A stretch of DNA of 64,000 nucleotides from Ruegeria atlantica. Its GTDB lineage: Bacteria > Pseudomonadota > Alphaproteobacteria > Rhodobacterales > Rhodobacteraceae. The notes beneath the pieces were generated by a model. It had not been told where the DNA came from and made no database searches. It saw only the letters and a program-made list of their open reading frames with translations. Shown here in pieces: positions 32,776-42,259 of the stretch (its first letter is position 1; each line of letters begins with the position of its first letter). The stretch covers positions 248,001 through 312,000 of the forward strand of contig NZ_WQBE01000004.1 of assembly GCF_013032005.1 (NCBI RefSeq). The letters are read 5' to 3'. The position numbers and the translations under genes were made by a program.

Positions 32776-34413
32776 TTAACGCTCAGTTAATTTCAACTCG
32801 ATCCTGCGGTTCTGGGCGCGGGCTTCGGGGGTATCGGCGGGATTGACAGGCTGGAACTCACCAAACCCGTTGGCGGCCAGCCGGTTCGGCGGGATACCCA
32901 GCGCTTCGACCATGTATCGCACCACCGAAAGCGCCCGGCCCTGGCTGAGTTCCCAATTGTCGCGATACCGGCCCGTCCCGGCCAGAGGTACGTTGTCCGT
33001 GTGGCCATCGACACGAATGACCCAGTTCAGACCCTCGGGAATTTCTGCCGCTACACTGCGCAGGATATTGGCCACCTTGGCGACCTCTTGCCGCCCGATC
33101 GGCGACAGCGTAGCTGATCCTGTGTCGAACAGCACCTCGGATGAGAAAACGAACCTGTCTCCTTCGATCCGCACGCCTTCTTCATCGCCCAGGACATCGC
33201 GCAAACGACCGAAGAATTCAGAACGGTAACGCTGCAGGTCCTCGGCCTGTGCTGCCAGTTCTTCGGCCTCGGCCTCTAGGCGAACGCGCTCGGCCTCTTC
33301 CAGCAGTCGGCGGCGACGTTCTTCCGACGCGGCCCGCGCCAACGCTGCATTCAGGTCCTGACCCAGCGTCTGGATACGGATATCAGCGGCCGCATTGCGC
33401 TCCTGATAATCGTCCAGCAACGCCTGCAACCCACCCAATTGTTCGCGCAGTGCCGCCATTTGCTGATTGAGCAATGCCGTTTCGCGCTGCGCTTTTTCCG
33501 AAATCGCCTGCTCATTCGACAGCGTATCACGCGCAACGGCCAGCAAGGCCGCGCGTTCGTCGGCCAATGTGCGTTGTTCCTGCGCTTCAGCCTGAGCCTC
33601 GGTCCGGGCTGCCAAGGCTGCCTCAAGCCGAGCTTGCAGATCTTCTGCGTTCAAGGCCCCAAACTGCCGTTCCAATTCGGCTTTTGCAGCCTGTGCAGCG
33701 GCCAACAGTGTCAAGGTCTCTTCAGCCTCTTTCCGCTGCGCTTCCAGCGCCAAGGTCATGGCCGTCAGTTCAGCATCCGCGTTCAGCAATCGGTTGCGCA
33801 GATTTTCGGCGGCGGCGGCCTCAGCCAGCTTGGCAGCCTCTTCGGTGCTCAGTTGTTCTTCTAGCTCAGAAATCCGCGTGGACTGCGCCGCATCGCTTTG
33901 TTCTAGATCAGCAACCAAGGCTTCCAGCGCCTCGCGTTGCGCTGCAGCCAGACGCGCGGCTTCGGTCTGTTCATCGATCTCAGCGCGGCTTTGCGCCAAG
34001 GCCAGATTCAACGCGCCCTGCTCATCAACCAACTCGGCGATTTGACCCTGTGCACGCTCCTGCTCTACCAGTAGGGCCGCGACCTGAGCCTCAAAATCGG
34101 TCAGTTGGATCTGCGCTTGCACCAGTTCGTTCTCTACCTGCGACAGAGTCGAGTTCAACACACCTAACCGCGCTTGCAACCGGCTGTTTTCCCGTTCTTC
34201 CAGCCCCAACGCTCCGGTCAGCGCCGCAACCTCATCCGACAAGGCGGTCAGTTCGTCCTCTTGCCCGGAAATAGTCTCACGCAGCACAAACTGCACGACC
34301 ATGAAGATCGTCAGCACAAATGTCAGCACCATCAAAAGTCCGGTGATCGCATCCACGAAACCGGGCCAGACCGAACCTTGAAACCGTTGACCGGTGCGTC
34401 GGGACAGGGCCAT
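32776..34413 (-). CDS. MotB-like protein: membrane anchor, long coiled coil, OmpA peptidoglycan-binding domain
   Basis: A 545-residue protein with one membrane helix at about residues 20-42. Asp21 (WPGFVDAITGLLMV) sits where MotB and ExbD carry their ion-binding aspartate. A very long, alanine- and glutamate-rich coiled coil runs from about 50 to 390. An OmpA-like domain follows (about 410-545), containing FDTGSATLS and VDGHTDNVPL (His471). The architecture implies a stator-like protein fixed to peptidoglycan. It lies 3 bp after a MotA/ExbB-like gene and must be its partner. It is not flagellar MotB, as no flagellar genes are nearby. Conserved in alphaproteobacteria; the role is not established. 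Confidence 0.85.
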   Translation of the reverse strand: MALSRRTGQRFQGSVWPGFVDAITGLLMVLTFVLTIFMVVQFVLRETISGQEDELTALSDEVAALTGALGLEERENSRLQARLGVLNSTLSQVENELVQAQIQLTDFEAQVAALLVEQERAQGQIAELVDEQGALNLALAQSRAEIDEQTEAARLAAAQREALEALVADLEQSDAAQSTRISELEEQLSTEEAAKLAEAAAAENLRNRLLNADAELTAMTLALEAQRKEAEETLTLLAAAQAAKAELERQFGALNAEDLQARLEAALAARTEAQAEAQEQRTLADERAALLAVARDTLSNEQAISEKAQRETALLNQQMAALREQLGGLQALLDDYQERNAAADIRIQTLGQDLNAALARAASEERRRRLLEEAERVRLEAEAEELAAQAEDLQRYRSEFFGRLRDVLGDEEGVRIEGDRFVFSSEVLFDTGSATLSPIGRQEVAKVANILRSVAAEIPEGLNWVIRVDGHTDNVPLAGTGRYRDNWELSQGRALSVVRYMVEALGIPPNRLAANGFGEFQPVNPADTPEARAQNRRIELKLTER

Positions 34414-34416
34414 GGA

Positions 34417-35595
34417 TTACTCTCCTTCCGGAGCAGTACGCACGGCGCCTCGGGGTAAGGTCAGGGCTTTGACCAGCAATTCGATATCCTTGCGCAACTC
34501 GCTCATGCTTTCCTGACGGCCAGCCGAGATTTCTTCGAGGATGCGCAGCAACTGTACATCCATCGAACGCAGGCGCATACGGCTTTCGGCATCTATCCCG
34601 TCTCCAGCGCCCTGTTCGCGCATGTGATCCAGCAGGGCGTCCTGCCCAAGCGCAACCCGTTCCAAGGCAGCTGTCACGCCCTCGGTATCGGACTGTCGCA
34701 CGTTCATTTCGCCGATCGAATCCGCCAATTGGCCCAGTTTGGACGACACCGCAGCGCGATCAGCCTCTTGCGCTGAAAACAGATCCTGCAGCGCGTTCAT
34801 CTGTTCGGACATGGCATCCAATACTGGCGTCAGAACCGCCAGTTCAGCGCCACCTTCATCGCTGGCCCCGAAGCCAACGCGGGTGATCGAGGATAACCAT
34901 TCCTCAAGCTCGCGGTAGAACCGGTTCTGTCCATGGCCCGCAAACAATTCCAGCAGACCAACGATCAGCGAGCCAGCCAGACCCAACAACGAAGACCCGA
35001 AAGCCACGCCCATGCCCTGCAGCTGCGATTCCAGCCCGACCATAAGGCGATTGAACACGGCCAGCCCCTCTTCACCTTCCTGCGGGTTAAGGCTGCGGAT
35101 TGTGTCCACGATGGCGGGAACCGTGGTGGCCAGCCCGAAGAACGTACCCAAAAGACCCAGATAGATCAGGACGTTGGTGATATAACGGGTGATCTCACGT
35201 TCTTCCTCGACCCGTTCTGCGACTGAATCCAGAATGGACCGTGTCGAGGTTGAGCTGATCTGAGACCGCGCGCCCCGTTCGCGCAGCAGGGATGCCAACG
35301 GTGCCAGCAATTGCGGTGTGCGGGCATCTTCGCGCACAACACCGCCCACAAACGCCTCGATCCATCGGACAGAGCCGATCAGTTGGGTCACCTGAAAAAA
35401 ACAGGCGAAAACACCGATGATGAACACCAAGATAATAAAGCCGTTCAGGTATGGGTTGGCCTCAATCACCGGCATCACATAGGGCAAGGCCATAAAGACG
35501 CCCAACCCGGCCAGACCTATTGCGACCAACATCATCACAATCTGTCGAATGGGATGCGAGAAATGAGGTCTCGCGCCCTGATGTGCCTGCGCCAT
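34417..35595 (-). CDS. MotA/TolQ/ExbB-like membrane protein
   Basis: A 392-residue inner-membrane protein. Four hydrophobic segments lie at about 17-42, 49-68, 137-165 and 195-220. The last two carry the MotA/ExbB core (YLGLLGTFFGLATTVP and GMGVAFGSSLLGLAGSLIVG). The C-terminal 150 residues are helical and cytoplasmic. Together with the MotB-like protein 3 bp downstream it should form an ion-driven complex comparable in plan to 5:2 stator units. What it moves or energises is unknown. The N-terminal 90 residues are longer than in TolQ or ExbB. Confidence 0.85.
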   Translation of the reverse strand: MAQAHQGARPHFSHPIRQIVMMLVAIGLAGLGVFMALPYVMPVIEANPYLNGFIILVFIIGVFACFFQVTQLIGSVRWIEAFVGGVVREDARTPQLLAPLASLLRERGARSQISSTSTRSILDSVAERVEEEREITRYITNVLIYLGLLGTFFGLATTVPAIVDTIRSLNPQEGEEGLAVFNRLMVGLESQLQGMGVAFGSSLLGLAGSLIVGLLELFAGHGQNRFYRELEEWLSSITRVGFGASDEGGAELAVLTPVLDAMSEQMNALQDLFSAQEADRAAVSSKLGQLADSIGEMNVRQSDTEGVTAALERVALGQDALLDHMREQGAGDGIDAESRMRLRSMDVQLLRILEEISAGRQESMSELRKDIELLVKALTLPRGAVRTAPEGE

Positions 35596-35664
35596 GCGCG
35601 TGGTTCCCGGTTTTTGCCTGCTCTACGCTGAATCTAGCGAACTTATACCGGTGACGCCAAGGGT

Positions 35665-36195
35665 TTATGCGGTGATATCACGCACACGTTGCGCCAACCA
35701 CTCAAGATCGGGGTCGCGCAGGTCGATCTCGGCCAAATGTTCGGCGGTGTTATAGAGGTATTCGGTGTTTGGCCCCCGCCCGCCGACCGCATGGGCGATT
35801 ATCTGGGCCTGCTCTTCCAGAGGGATACCGCCGCAATACTGCACATGATGGGCGTCGATCACGTAAGTCACGGCATTCACAACCTCGCCGCTGTCCAGGT
35901 GCAGGTCCAGCATTTTCTCGACATAGGCCGACGAGATCAGCTCGCGCTCGCGCAATTCATGCAGGGTGCGGTCTTCGTGTCCTGCCTCAACCGCCAGAGC
36001 CAGCCCCTTGCAATTGGCGTCGGCCTGTTCGTCCAGCGCCAGAACCAGACCAGGATGGTCTTCAGTACCGCGATGGTGGATCGAGCTCATGCAAAAGGAC
36101 CGCGCATAACCGTTCAGTGTGGCGCGTTCGCTGCGGGCCACCGGAAAACCCGGATTCCACAGCAGCGATCCATATCCGAAAACCCACATCGTCAT
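35665..36195 (-). CDS. Gamma-glutamylcyclotransferase, ChaC-like
   Basis: A 176-residue ChaC/GGCT-fold protein. The opening WVFGYGSLLWNPGF is the substrate loop that binds the gamma-glutamyl group, and the segment YCGGIPLEEQ is typical of ChaC. Characterised relatives degrade glutathione to 5-oxoproline and Cys-Gly. The ATG at 36195 is preceded by AAGGA at 8 bases; an alternative ATG lies two codons further on. It is divergent from the DUF2125 gene. Confidence 0.9.
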   Translation of the reverse strand: MTMWVFGYGSLLWNPGFPVARSERATLNGYARSFCMSSIHHRGTEDHPGLVLALDEQADANCKGLALAVEAGHEDRTLHELRERELISSAYVEKMLDLHLDSGEVVNAVTYVIDAHHVQYCGGIPLEEQAQIIAHAVGGRGPNTEYLYNTAEHLAEIDLRDPDLEWLAQRVRDITA

Positions 36196-36262
36196 AGCAC
36201 TGGTCCTTGCCCGTTTGCGTCTATAAACATCAATTCCGAGGTGGGAAAAAGGGCGAACTGCC

Positions 36263-37264
36263 ATGCGCGGTCTGATACGGGTAATCATTTTCATCGCTGT
36301 AATCTGGAGCGTCTATTGGTTCGTCGCCGGCTTCGGCCTGCGCAACGCGATCACCACATGGTTTGACAAACAGCAGGAACAGGGCTGGCAGGCTGATTTT
36401 TCAGACGTTGAAACTGCCGGGTATCCACTGAACCACATGACGCGCCTGAATAACCCGGCGCTGGCCGATCCGGTCAATGGCACCGCCTGGAGCGCGGACT
36501 GGATCGAATTCCAAAGCCCGGCAATCTGGCCTGGTAGACAAGTGCTGCGTTTTGCCGGCACACCGCAGCGCCTGTCCTATTTCGACCAGACCGCAACCAT
36601 TCAGGCCACCGACCTGCAGGCCGAACTGGAACTGCAACCCGGCGTGGCGCTTATGTTGGAAAAGATGGCTCTGACTGCCGGGCCGTGGTCGATCACCGAT
36701 GATTCCGAGGCTTTGGCCGGGGGCAACACATTGGCCCTTGTGATGGAACAGACCGCCACCCCCGAGGCATATGTGATCAGCGCGCAGGCAGACGGCTTCA
36801 CCCCCGGCGATGACCTGCGCGAACTGATGCGTTCGGCCACTACCCTGCCGCAAGCGTTTGAAACGCTGGAGCTGGACCTGACGGCCACTTTCGACAAGGC
36901 ATGGGATCGATCCGCGCTGGAACAAAGCAGACCGCAACCGGTTAAGCTGGACTTGCGCCTGGCAGAAATGAAATGGGGCGCGCTGCGCCTGTTCGCAACC
37001 GGAGAGCTGGACGTAGACCCGCAGGGCATTCCCACCGGAGAAATCGCGATCCGGGCCGAAAACTGGCGCGACATGATCGCCATGGCCAATGCAGCGGGCG
37101 CCCTGCCCGATCAGGCGGTGGACCCTGTGACCACGACACTGAATTTTCTGGCAGGGCTTGGTGGCAACCCCAATGCGTTGGACGTGCAGCTGAATTTCCG
37201 CGATGGGTTTGTCGCCTTGGGCCCTATCCCTTTAGGCCCCGCGCCGCGTCTGATCCTGCGTTAA
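36263..37264 (+). CDS. DUF2125 family protein
   Basis: A 333-residue protein with one N-terminal membrane helix (residues 5-24, no obvious cleavage site), followed by a large periplasmic beta-rich region. It matches DUF2125, a family restricted mostly to alphaproteobacteria and of unknown function. Its stop codon overlaps the stop of the convergent extensin-like gene in the shared bases TTAA (37261-37264), so the two genes have no intergenic DNA. Confidence 0.85.
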   Translation: MRGLIRVIIFIAVIWSVYWFVAGFGLRNAITTWFDKQQEQGWQADFSDVETAGYPLNHMTRLNNPALADPVNGTAWSADWIEFQSPAIWPGRQVLRFAGTPQRLSYFDQTATIQATDLQAELELQPGVALMLEKMALTAGPWSITDDSEALAGGNTLALVMEQTATPEAYVISAQADGFTPGDDLRELMRSATTLPQAFETLELDLTATFDKAWDRSALEQSRPQPVKLDLRLAEMKWGALRLFATGELDVDPQGIPTGEIAIRAENWRDMIAMANAAGALPDQAVDPVTTTLNFLAGLGGNPNALDVQLNFRDGFVALGPIPLGPAPRLILR

Positions 37265-38091
37265 CGGCAATACGGCCCACGACGGTGACGTGCCGTATCC
37301 AGGTGGAAATGATCGCGGTGGTACCGGTCCGCATTCGGCCCCAGAACCGTGCCAAACGGACCGCACGCCCCGCGCCAGACTTTGGTCAACTGACGTTTTG
37401 ACGGGTTCTTGCGCCAGCCGTTCAGAACGGTCACGACCTCTCCGTCTGCCATCTTAAAACCAGAAATGTCGATTGCCCGGCCTTTGCCATGCTCCGAAAT
37501 TCTGGCCCCTTTTTGATTGTTTCGGGTCCGACAGGCGTAATGGGCAGCAATCTGAAGCTCGGCCACCGGACCGCGCCGCTTAAAGGTGGGTTTAACCGTT
37601 TTGTCGACCCATTTGTTCAATGCTATAGCCGTCCCACAATCCATCGTCGACGGGCGGCTGAGCACCACACCTGAAACCGAGGTGATTTGCACAGCATCCT
37701 TGATGCCGCAGGCCTTGATACGACCGGGCACATTTCCGACAGGCTTGCCCTGAATAGCGATATCCCCACAGACCGAAGTTTTGCGCAGTTTGCGTTTCTT
37801 GAACAACGCCTCCTGTTCCAATTCCTTGGGTCGCAGATACGGCATCAACGAGGTATCCGGCCCCAGCAACGGCAATTCCGAGGGGCGTGCCGCCACGGCC
37901 AATAATTGCGGAGACTTAGGGCGTAATGCAGGACGGGTCTTTGCGCTGGGTAGAGGGCTGGCAAAGGCAAACACCGGGGTCGCCGAAGGCCGCGCAACCG
38001 GAACCAGCGACTGTTCAGGAGGCGCCGCGTTGGACACTGTGGCGCAGACCGCCAAATATCCAATCGCAAGGAACCTCCAGCCGCGTTTCAT
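37261..38091 (-). CDS. Extensin-like C-terminal domain protein
   Basis: A 276-residue exported protein. A signal peptide covers about residues 1-22, followed by a proline-rich linker to about 95. The extensin-like C domain has conserved cysteines (CGD, ACGI, MDCG, YACR, GACG, YC) and a metalloenzyme-like pattern GRAIDIS and YHRDHFHLD. The His/Asp arrangement resembles VanY-type peptidases, so a cell-wall role is inferred. Its ATG overlaps the tyrA stop by four bases, an unexpected partner for a periplasmic protein. Confidence 0.87.
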   Translation of the reverse strand: MKRGWRFLAIGYLAVCATVSNAAPPEQSLVPVARPSATPVFAFASPLPSAKTRPALRPKSPQLLAVAARPSELPLLGPDTSLMPYLRPKELEQEALFKKRKLRKTSVCGDIAIQGKPVGNVPGRIKACGIKDAVQITSVSGVVLSRPSTMDCGTAIALNKWVDKTVKPTFKRRGPVAELQIAAHYACRTRNNQKGARISEHGKGRAIDISGFKMADGEVVTVLNGWRKNPSKRQLTKVWRGACGPFGTVLGPNADRYHRDHFHLDTARHRRGPYCR

Positions 38092-39008
38092 GGGTTCGCC
38101 TTCCCCCGTCCGAAATCAGGCGCATCCGTATCCTGCCCCGCATCGATAATCCCACGCCGGATCGCGCGGGTACGAGTGAAATAGTCAAACAGATGTTCGC
38201 CATCGCCGGTGCGAATAGCACGTTGCAGCGCAAAAAGCTCCTCGGTAAAGCGCCCGAGGATTTCCAGGGTCGCGTCCTTGTTGGTCAGGAACACATCGCG
38301 CCACATGGTCGGGTCCGACGCCGCGATGCGGGTGAAGTCCCGAAAACCAGCGGCCGAATACTTGATGACCTCGCTATCGGTGACGCGGCGCAGATCGTCT
38401 GCAACCCCCACCATCGTATAGGCAATCAGGTGCGGCGCATGTGAGGTCACGGCCAGAACCAGATCGTGGTGGTCCGCGTCCATCTCATCCACATTCGCGC
38501 CCATTCCTTCCCAAAGCGCACGCAAACGGGCGATGGCGTCCGGGTCCGAACCTTCAACCGGCACCAGCAGGCTCCAGCGATTATCGAACAGTTCGGCAAA
38601 CCCGGATTCGGGGCCGGAATGCTCGGTCCCTGCCAGCGGGTGCGCCGGGATGAAATGCACTCCTTCGGGAATATGGGGCGAGACCGCCTCTATCACGTGC
38701 CGCTTGACCGAGCCCACATCGGTCACTGTCGCGCCCGGTTTCAGGAGCGGTGCGATTTCTTGCGCGACCGTCCCCATTGCGCCGACGGGTACGCAAAGCA
38801 CTACCAAATCCGCACCCTCAACCGCCTCTTGCACCGTGTCACAGACGCGGTCGCACAGGCCTATCCGACGGGCAGTATCGCGTGTGGCCTCGGACCGGGC
38901 ATAGCCGGTGACCTCACCCGCAAGGCCCGCGCGTTTGATGGCCCAGAACATGGACGACGCAATCAGGCCCAGCCCGATCAGTGCGACGCGGTCGTATACC
39001 TGGCTCAT
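38088..39008 (-). CDS. tyrA: Prephenate/arogenate dehydrogenase
   Basis: A 306-residue TyrA-type dehydrogenase of tyrosine synthesis. The NAD(P) loop is [12 protein letters not shown], the substrate-side motif is [13 protein letters not shown], and [19 protein letters not shown] carries the conserved catalytic histidines. There is no chorismate mutase or ACT domain. The ATG at 39008 overlaps the hisC stop by ATGA. In this order HisC commonly doubles as the aromatic aminotransferase, which would explain the pairing. Confidence 0.95.
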   Translation of the reverse strand: MSQVYDRVALIGLGLIASSMFWAIKRAGLAGEVTGYARSEATRDTARRIGLCDRVCDTVQEAVEGADLVVLCVPVGAMGTVAQEIAPLLKPGATVTDVGSVKRHVIEAVSPHIPEGVHFIPAHPLAGTEHSGPESGFAELFDNRWSLLVPVEGSDPDAIARLRALWEGMGANVDEMDADHHDLVLAVTSHAPHLIAYTMVGVADDLRRVTDSEVIKYSAAGFRDFTRIAASDPTMWRDVFLTNKDATLEILGRFTEELFALQRAIRTGDGEHLFDYFTRTRAIRRGIIDAGQDTDAPDFGRGKANP

Positions 39009-40090
39009 GCGGCGCCCCCTTTGAATGCGGTGATGGCCGCAACGACACGGCGGCATGCCTCTTCATCGCCCACGGTAATCCGCAAGGCGTTGGGCAGGTT
39101 GTAACCCGCCACACGGCGCACGATCAAACCCTGCGTCTTGAGGTAATCGTCACATGCCTCGGCCTCGGCCTGATCGGTGAAACGGGCCAGTATGAAATTG
39201 GTGCAAGACGGGTCTGTAGGCACGCCAATCTTGGCAAGTTCTTCCGAAAGCCAAACGCGCAGCCGGGCGTTTTCGCCGTGACAGAAGGTCAGGTAGTCGT
39301 CGTCTTTCACCGCCGCTTCGGCCGCAGCCAACGCGGTCAGAGACAGGTTGAACGGCTGGCGCACACGATTCAGCACGTCGATGATCGATTGCGCGGCAAA
39401 GCCCCAACCGACCCGCATCCCGCCCAGCCCGTAGATCTTGGAAAACGTACGTGTCATGATGACGTTTTCGAACCGATCCACTAAAGACGCACCACCATCG
39501 AACCCATCGACGAATTCTGCATAGGCTCCGTCAATGACCATCAGACAGCTTTGCGGCAAAGCTTCGGCCAACCGCACAAGGTCCGCCTCGCCGATCATAG
39601 TCGAGGTCGGATTGCCCGGATTGGTGACAAACACGATGCGCGTTTGCTCGGTAACCGCGGCAAGGATGTTGTCCACGTCCACGTGACGATCCCGTTCCGC
39701 CACCATGACCGGCGTTGCCCCGGCCATGCGGGCGATAATCGGGTACATGGAAAACCCGTGCTCGGTGTAAATGACCTCATCCCCCGGCCCGGCATAGGCT
39801 TGCGCCACGAATTGCAGCACCTCGTCACTGCCCACACCGCAGATGATCCGCGCGGGGTCCAGCGCGTGACGTTCCCCGATCGCGGCACGCAGGCTAGCGT
39901 GGTCGGTGCTGGGATAACGATGCAAGGTCACGGCACTGTCGCGCACCGCCTCAATCGCCTTGGGGCTGGGCCCGAACGGGTTTTCGTTAGAGCTGAGCTT
40001 GATCACATGCTCGACCCCGGCCACATGCGACTGGCCGCCCTGATACAGCGCGATGTCCATAATGCCGGGTTGAGGGGTGATCTTGGTCAT
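39005..40090 (-). CDS. hisC: Histidinol-phosphate aminotransferase
   Basis: A 361-residue class I/II PLP aminotransferase of histidine synthesis. The cofactor lysine is Lys218 in [17 protein letters not shown]. Other marks are the N-terminal [13 protein letters not shown] and [11 protein letters not shown]. Close alphaproteobacterial relatives also transaminate aromatic precursors. It is the first gene of hisC-tyrA-extensin, all overlapping by four bases. The other his genes in this window (hisG, hisZ) are in a separate operon. Confidence 0.95.
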   Translation of the reverse strand: MTKITPQPGIMDIALYQGGQSHVAGVEHVIKLSSNENPFGPSPKAIEAVRDSAVTLHRYPSTDHASLRAAIGERHALDPARIICGVGSDEVLQFVAQAYAGPGDEVIYTEHGFSMYPIIARMAGATPVMVAERDRHVDVDNILAAVTEQTRIVFVTNPGNPTSTMIGEADLVRLAEALPQSCLMVIDGAYAEFVDGFDGGASLVDRFENVIMTRTFSKIYGLGGMRVGWGFAAQSIIDVLNRVRQPFNLSLTALAAAEAAVKDDDYLTFCHGENARLRVWLSEELAKIGVPTDPSCTNFILARFTDQAEAEACDDYLKTQGLIVRRVAGYNLPNALRITVGDEEACRRVVAAITAFKGGAA

Positions 40091-40155
40091 AAGAGGCTCC
40101 GTTAATTGGAGCCTCTCATACCCGTCTCAACGCGTTGAGAAAAGCGGCAATTCCG

Positions 40156-41571
40156 TCACGCCGCTTTGAAGCGGGCCGTTGCCGGGTCAGCGTTGTAGAA
40201 TGGTACGAACTCTTCGGTCCGGTGGGACAGGTCATTAACACTGTCGATGATGAACTGAACGGTCTCTTCGCTCATCAAATACGAGAAGTTCAGCCGCACC
40301 CAGCCGGGTTTCTTCATCTCTTCCCCCGCGGACAGGGCCGCGTGCAATTCATCCGAGGTTGCGCGGTCGATCCCCAGAAGACGGTGCGCATATGGCCCCG
40401 CACAGGCACAGCCGCCGCGCGCCTGAATGCCATAAATATCGCTAAGCATCCGGGTGAACAGTTGCTGATGAACCGGCTGGCCAGAGTTATCCCGCACAAG
40501 GAAGGAATAGATCGGCAGGCGATGCGGGTTATCGACGCCCAGCAAGGTCAGGTTCGGGTTGTCACCCCACCCGTCCAGCGCCATACGGTTAAACTGCGCC
40601 TCTTTTTCGGCGATCTCATCAGTGCCGACAACATCCTTGACGATAAAAGCCAGCGCCGCGCGGATGTCTCCGACCACGTTGGGTGTTCCGGCCTCTTCGC
40701 GCGTGGCCAGGTCCTCGCTGTAGTCGTGCCGCCAGGGCGAAACAAAACTGACCGTGCCACCACCGGGCCAACTGGGGCATGTGCGGCGCACGGCGGTCTG
40801 ATTGACGATCAGAACACCCGACGCGCCCGGCCCGCCCGGAAACTTATGCGGAGACACAACGATAGCATCCTTGCGCGCATCCTCTGGCCCCATGTCCATC
40901 GGCAGATAAGGACCACCGCCTGCGTAATCCCAGACCGAAACGGCGCCATGCGCCTTGAGCAGTCGGGTGATCGGATCCGGGTCGGTAATGATTCCGGTTA
41001 CATTCGACGCAGCCGAAAACGACCCGATGATCAGATCCGATGCAGCATTGTCGATCAGAACCTGCTCCAGCGCCGCCAGATCAACCCCACCCTCTGCGGC
41101 CTCTGGAATCTCGATCACCTGTGCCTTGCTTTCACGCCACGGCAAAATGTTCGAATGATGCTCGTACGGCCCAATCAAAACGACCGGCCGGTCAGCTGCA
41201 TCCACACCCAACAAGCTGACCAGCCGGTTCAGACCCGCAGTAGCGCCGGACCCGGTGAATATCACCGCGTCTTCTCCCCTCGCGCCAACGATGCGGGCAA
41301 TCTCTGCACGCGCCCCGCGGCGCAACCGAGTCATGTATGAACCGCAATAGGAGGCCTCGGTGTGGCTGTTGGCATAAAAAGGCAGCACCTGTTCGGTGAC
41401 AAAATCCTCAACCTGCCGCAGCGCACGGCCCGAAGCGACGTAATCCGCATAAACCAGCGGCACGTCCCCATGCAGACCCGGGATCAGAACGTTCTCTCCG
41501 ATCAGCCCGTCGCGCAGGCTTGAATTGCGAGTGGTGGACAGGATGTCTGCGCGAAATTTGGACAGGGTCAT
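40156..41571 (-). CDS. Class V aminotransferase, cysteine desulfurase-like
   Basis: A 471-residue PLP enzyme of the class V/SufS-like family. The cofactor lysine is Lys243 (VVSPHKFPGGPG). RGGCACAGP at 385-393 holds Cys388 and Cys390 in the position of the desulfurase active cysteine. It is longer than SufS or IscS, with extra C-terminal sequence. The true reaction may be desulfuration of an amino acid other than cysteine. The ATG at 41571 starts family sequence. It is divergent from an Lrp/AsnC regulator, the classical layout for a regulator of its neighbour. Confidence 0.87.
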   Translation of the reverse strand: MTLSKFRADILSTTRNSSLRDGLIGENVLIPGLHGDVPLVYADYVASGRALRQVEDFVTEQVLPFYANSHTEASYCGSYMTRLRRGARAEIARIVGARGEDAVIFTGSGATAGLNRLVSLLGVDAADRPVVLIGPYEHHSNILPWRESKAQVIEIPEAAEGGVDLAALEQVLIDNAASDLIIGSFSAASNVTGIITDPDPITRLLKAHGAVSVWDYAGGGPYLPMDMGPEDARKDAIVVSPHKFPGGPGASGVLIVNQTAVRRTCPSWPGGGTVSFVSPWRHDYSEDLATREEAGTPNVVGDIRAALAFIVKDVVGTDEIAEKEAQFNRMALDGWGDNPNLTLLGVDNPHRLPIYSFLVRDNSGQPVHQQLFTRMLSDIYGIQARGGCACAGPYAHRLLGIDRATSDELHAALSAGEEMKKPGWVRLNFSYLMSEETVQFIIDSVNDLSHRTEEFVPFYNADPATARFKAA

Positions 41572-41642
41572 GGCATAGTCTCCGTATTGCCCTACCAATG
41601 TGATTGCTTTTGCCTGAGTAAACTTCACCGTTCTTTTGATAG

Positions 41643-41654
41643 ATTTTTAAAAAT
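41643..41654. promoter_or_regulatory. Perfect A/T palindrome upstream of the Lrp-type regulator
   Basis: ATTTTTAAAAAT is a perfect 12-bp palindrome ending 19 bases before the regulator ATG, in the 102-bp region shared with the aminotransferase. Lrp/AsnC proteins bind A/T-rich palindromes, so this is a candidate autoregulatory site. Confidence 0.45.
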
Positions 41655-41673
41655 TTGTGTCATATGATCAGGA

Positions 41674-42135
41674 ATGGCGGAAAAAATAGATCAAATTGAT
41701 AAACGCATCCTGCGTGAGCTGCAAACAGACGCGACCTTGTCCCAACGCGAACTGGCCGATCGGGTCGGGCTGTCGCAGAACGCCTGTTGGCGGCGGTTGA
41801 AGGCACTGAATGAGGATGGCGTGATCACCGGCTCAACTGCACGGATTGCCCGCGAGAAGTTGGGGCTAAGCCTTGTGGTTTTTGTTATGCTGCGCACCCG
41901 GCATCACTCGGCCGACTGGTTGCAAGCATTTCGCAGCCACGTACTGACCATCCCCGAAGTGGTGGATTTCCACCGGATTGGTGGCGACTATGACTATCAA
42001 TTGAAGGTCGTGACCGAGGACATGGCGTCATATGACAAGGTCTATCAGCGCCTGATCGAAAAAGTCGAGCTGGACAGCGTGACCTCGTATTTCGCGATGG
42101 AAGCAATCGCCGAAGGTCGCCCCTTGCCGATCTGA
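41674..42135 (+). CDS. Lrp/AsnC family transcriptional regulator
   Basis: A 153-residue regulator. The N-terminal winged helix contains DKRILRELQTDATLSQRELADRVGLSQNACWRRLKAL, and the C-terminal RAM domain contains VVDFHRIGGDYDYQLKV, the ligand-sensing and oligomerising part. It probably senses an amino acid and controls the divergent aminotransferase; this is inferred from layout and the palindrome between them. Confidence 0.93.
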   Translation: MAEKIDQIDKRILRELQTDATLSQRELADRVGLSQNACWRRLKALNEDGVITGSTARIAREKLGLSLVVFVMLRTRHHSADWLQAFRSHVLTIPEVVDFHRIGGDYDYQLKVVTEDMASYDKVYQRLIEKVELDSVTSYFAMEAIAEGRPLPI

Positions 42136-42205
42136 TCCGCTTTTTCATCTGGCCAAAAATACCTCGAGGGAGTCGCGCATCGACTGGGGCAGAGCCCCTA
42201 CAAAC

Positions 42206-42231
42206 AAAAAAAGACCGCGCTGAAAGCGCGG
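42206..42231 (-). terminator. Rho-independent terminator of rpsD
   Basis: On the minus strand CCGCGC and GCGCGG (42231-42226 with 42220-42215) form a 6-bp stem with a 5-base loop, followed by TCTTTTTTTG. It lies 28 bp after the rpsD stop. Confidence 0.85.
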
Positions 42232-42259
42232 CCCTTTAAATTTTGCGTCTCGGCGAAGA

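Noticed and set aside
32776-35595. Zorya-type anti-phage system (ZorAB-like pair)
   Set aside because: No zorC, zorD or zorE-like gene is next to the pair, the neighbours are housekeeping genes, and the architecture fits a pair conserved in alphaproteobacteria.
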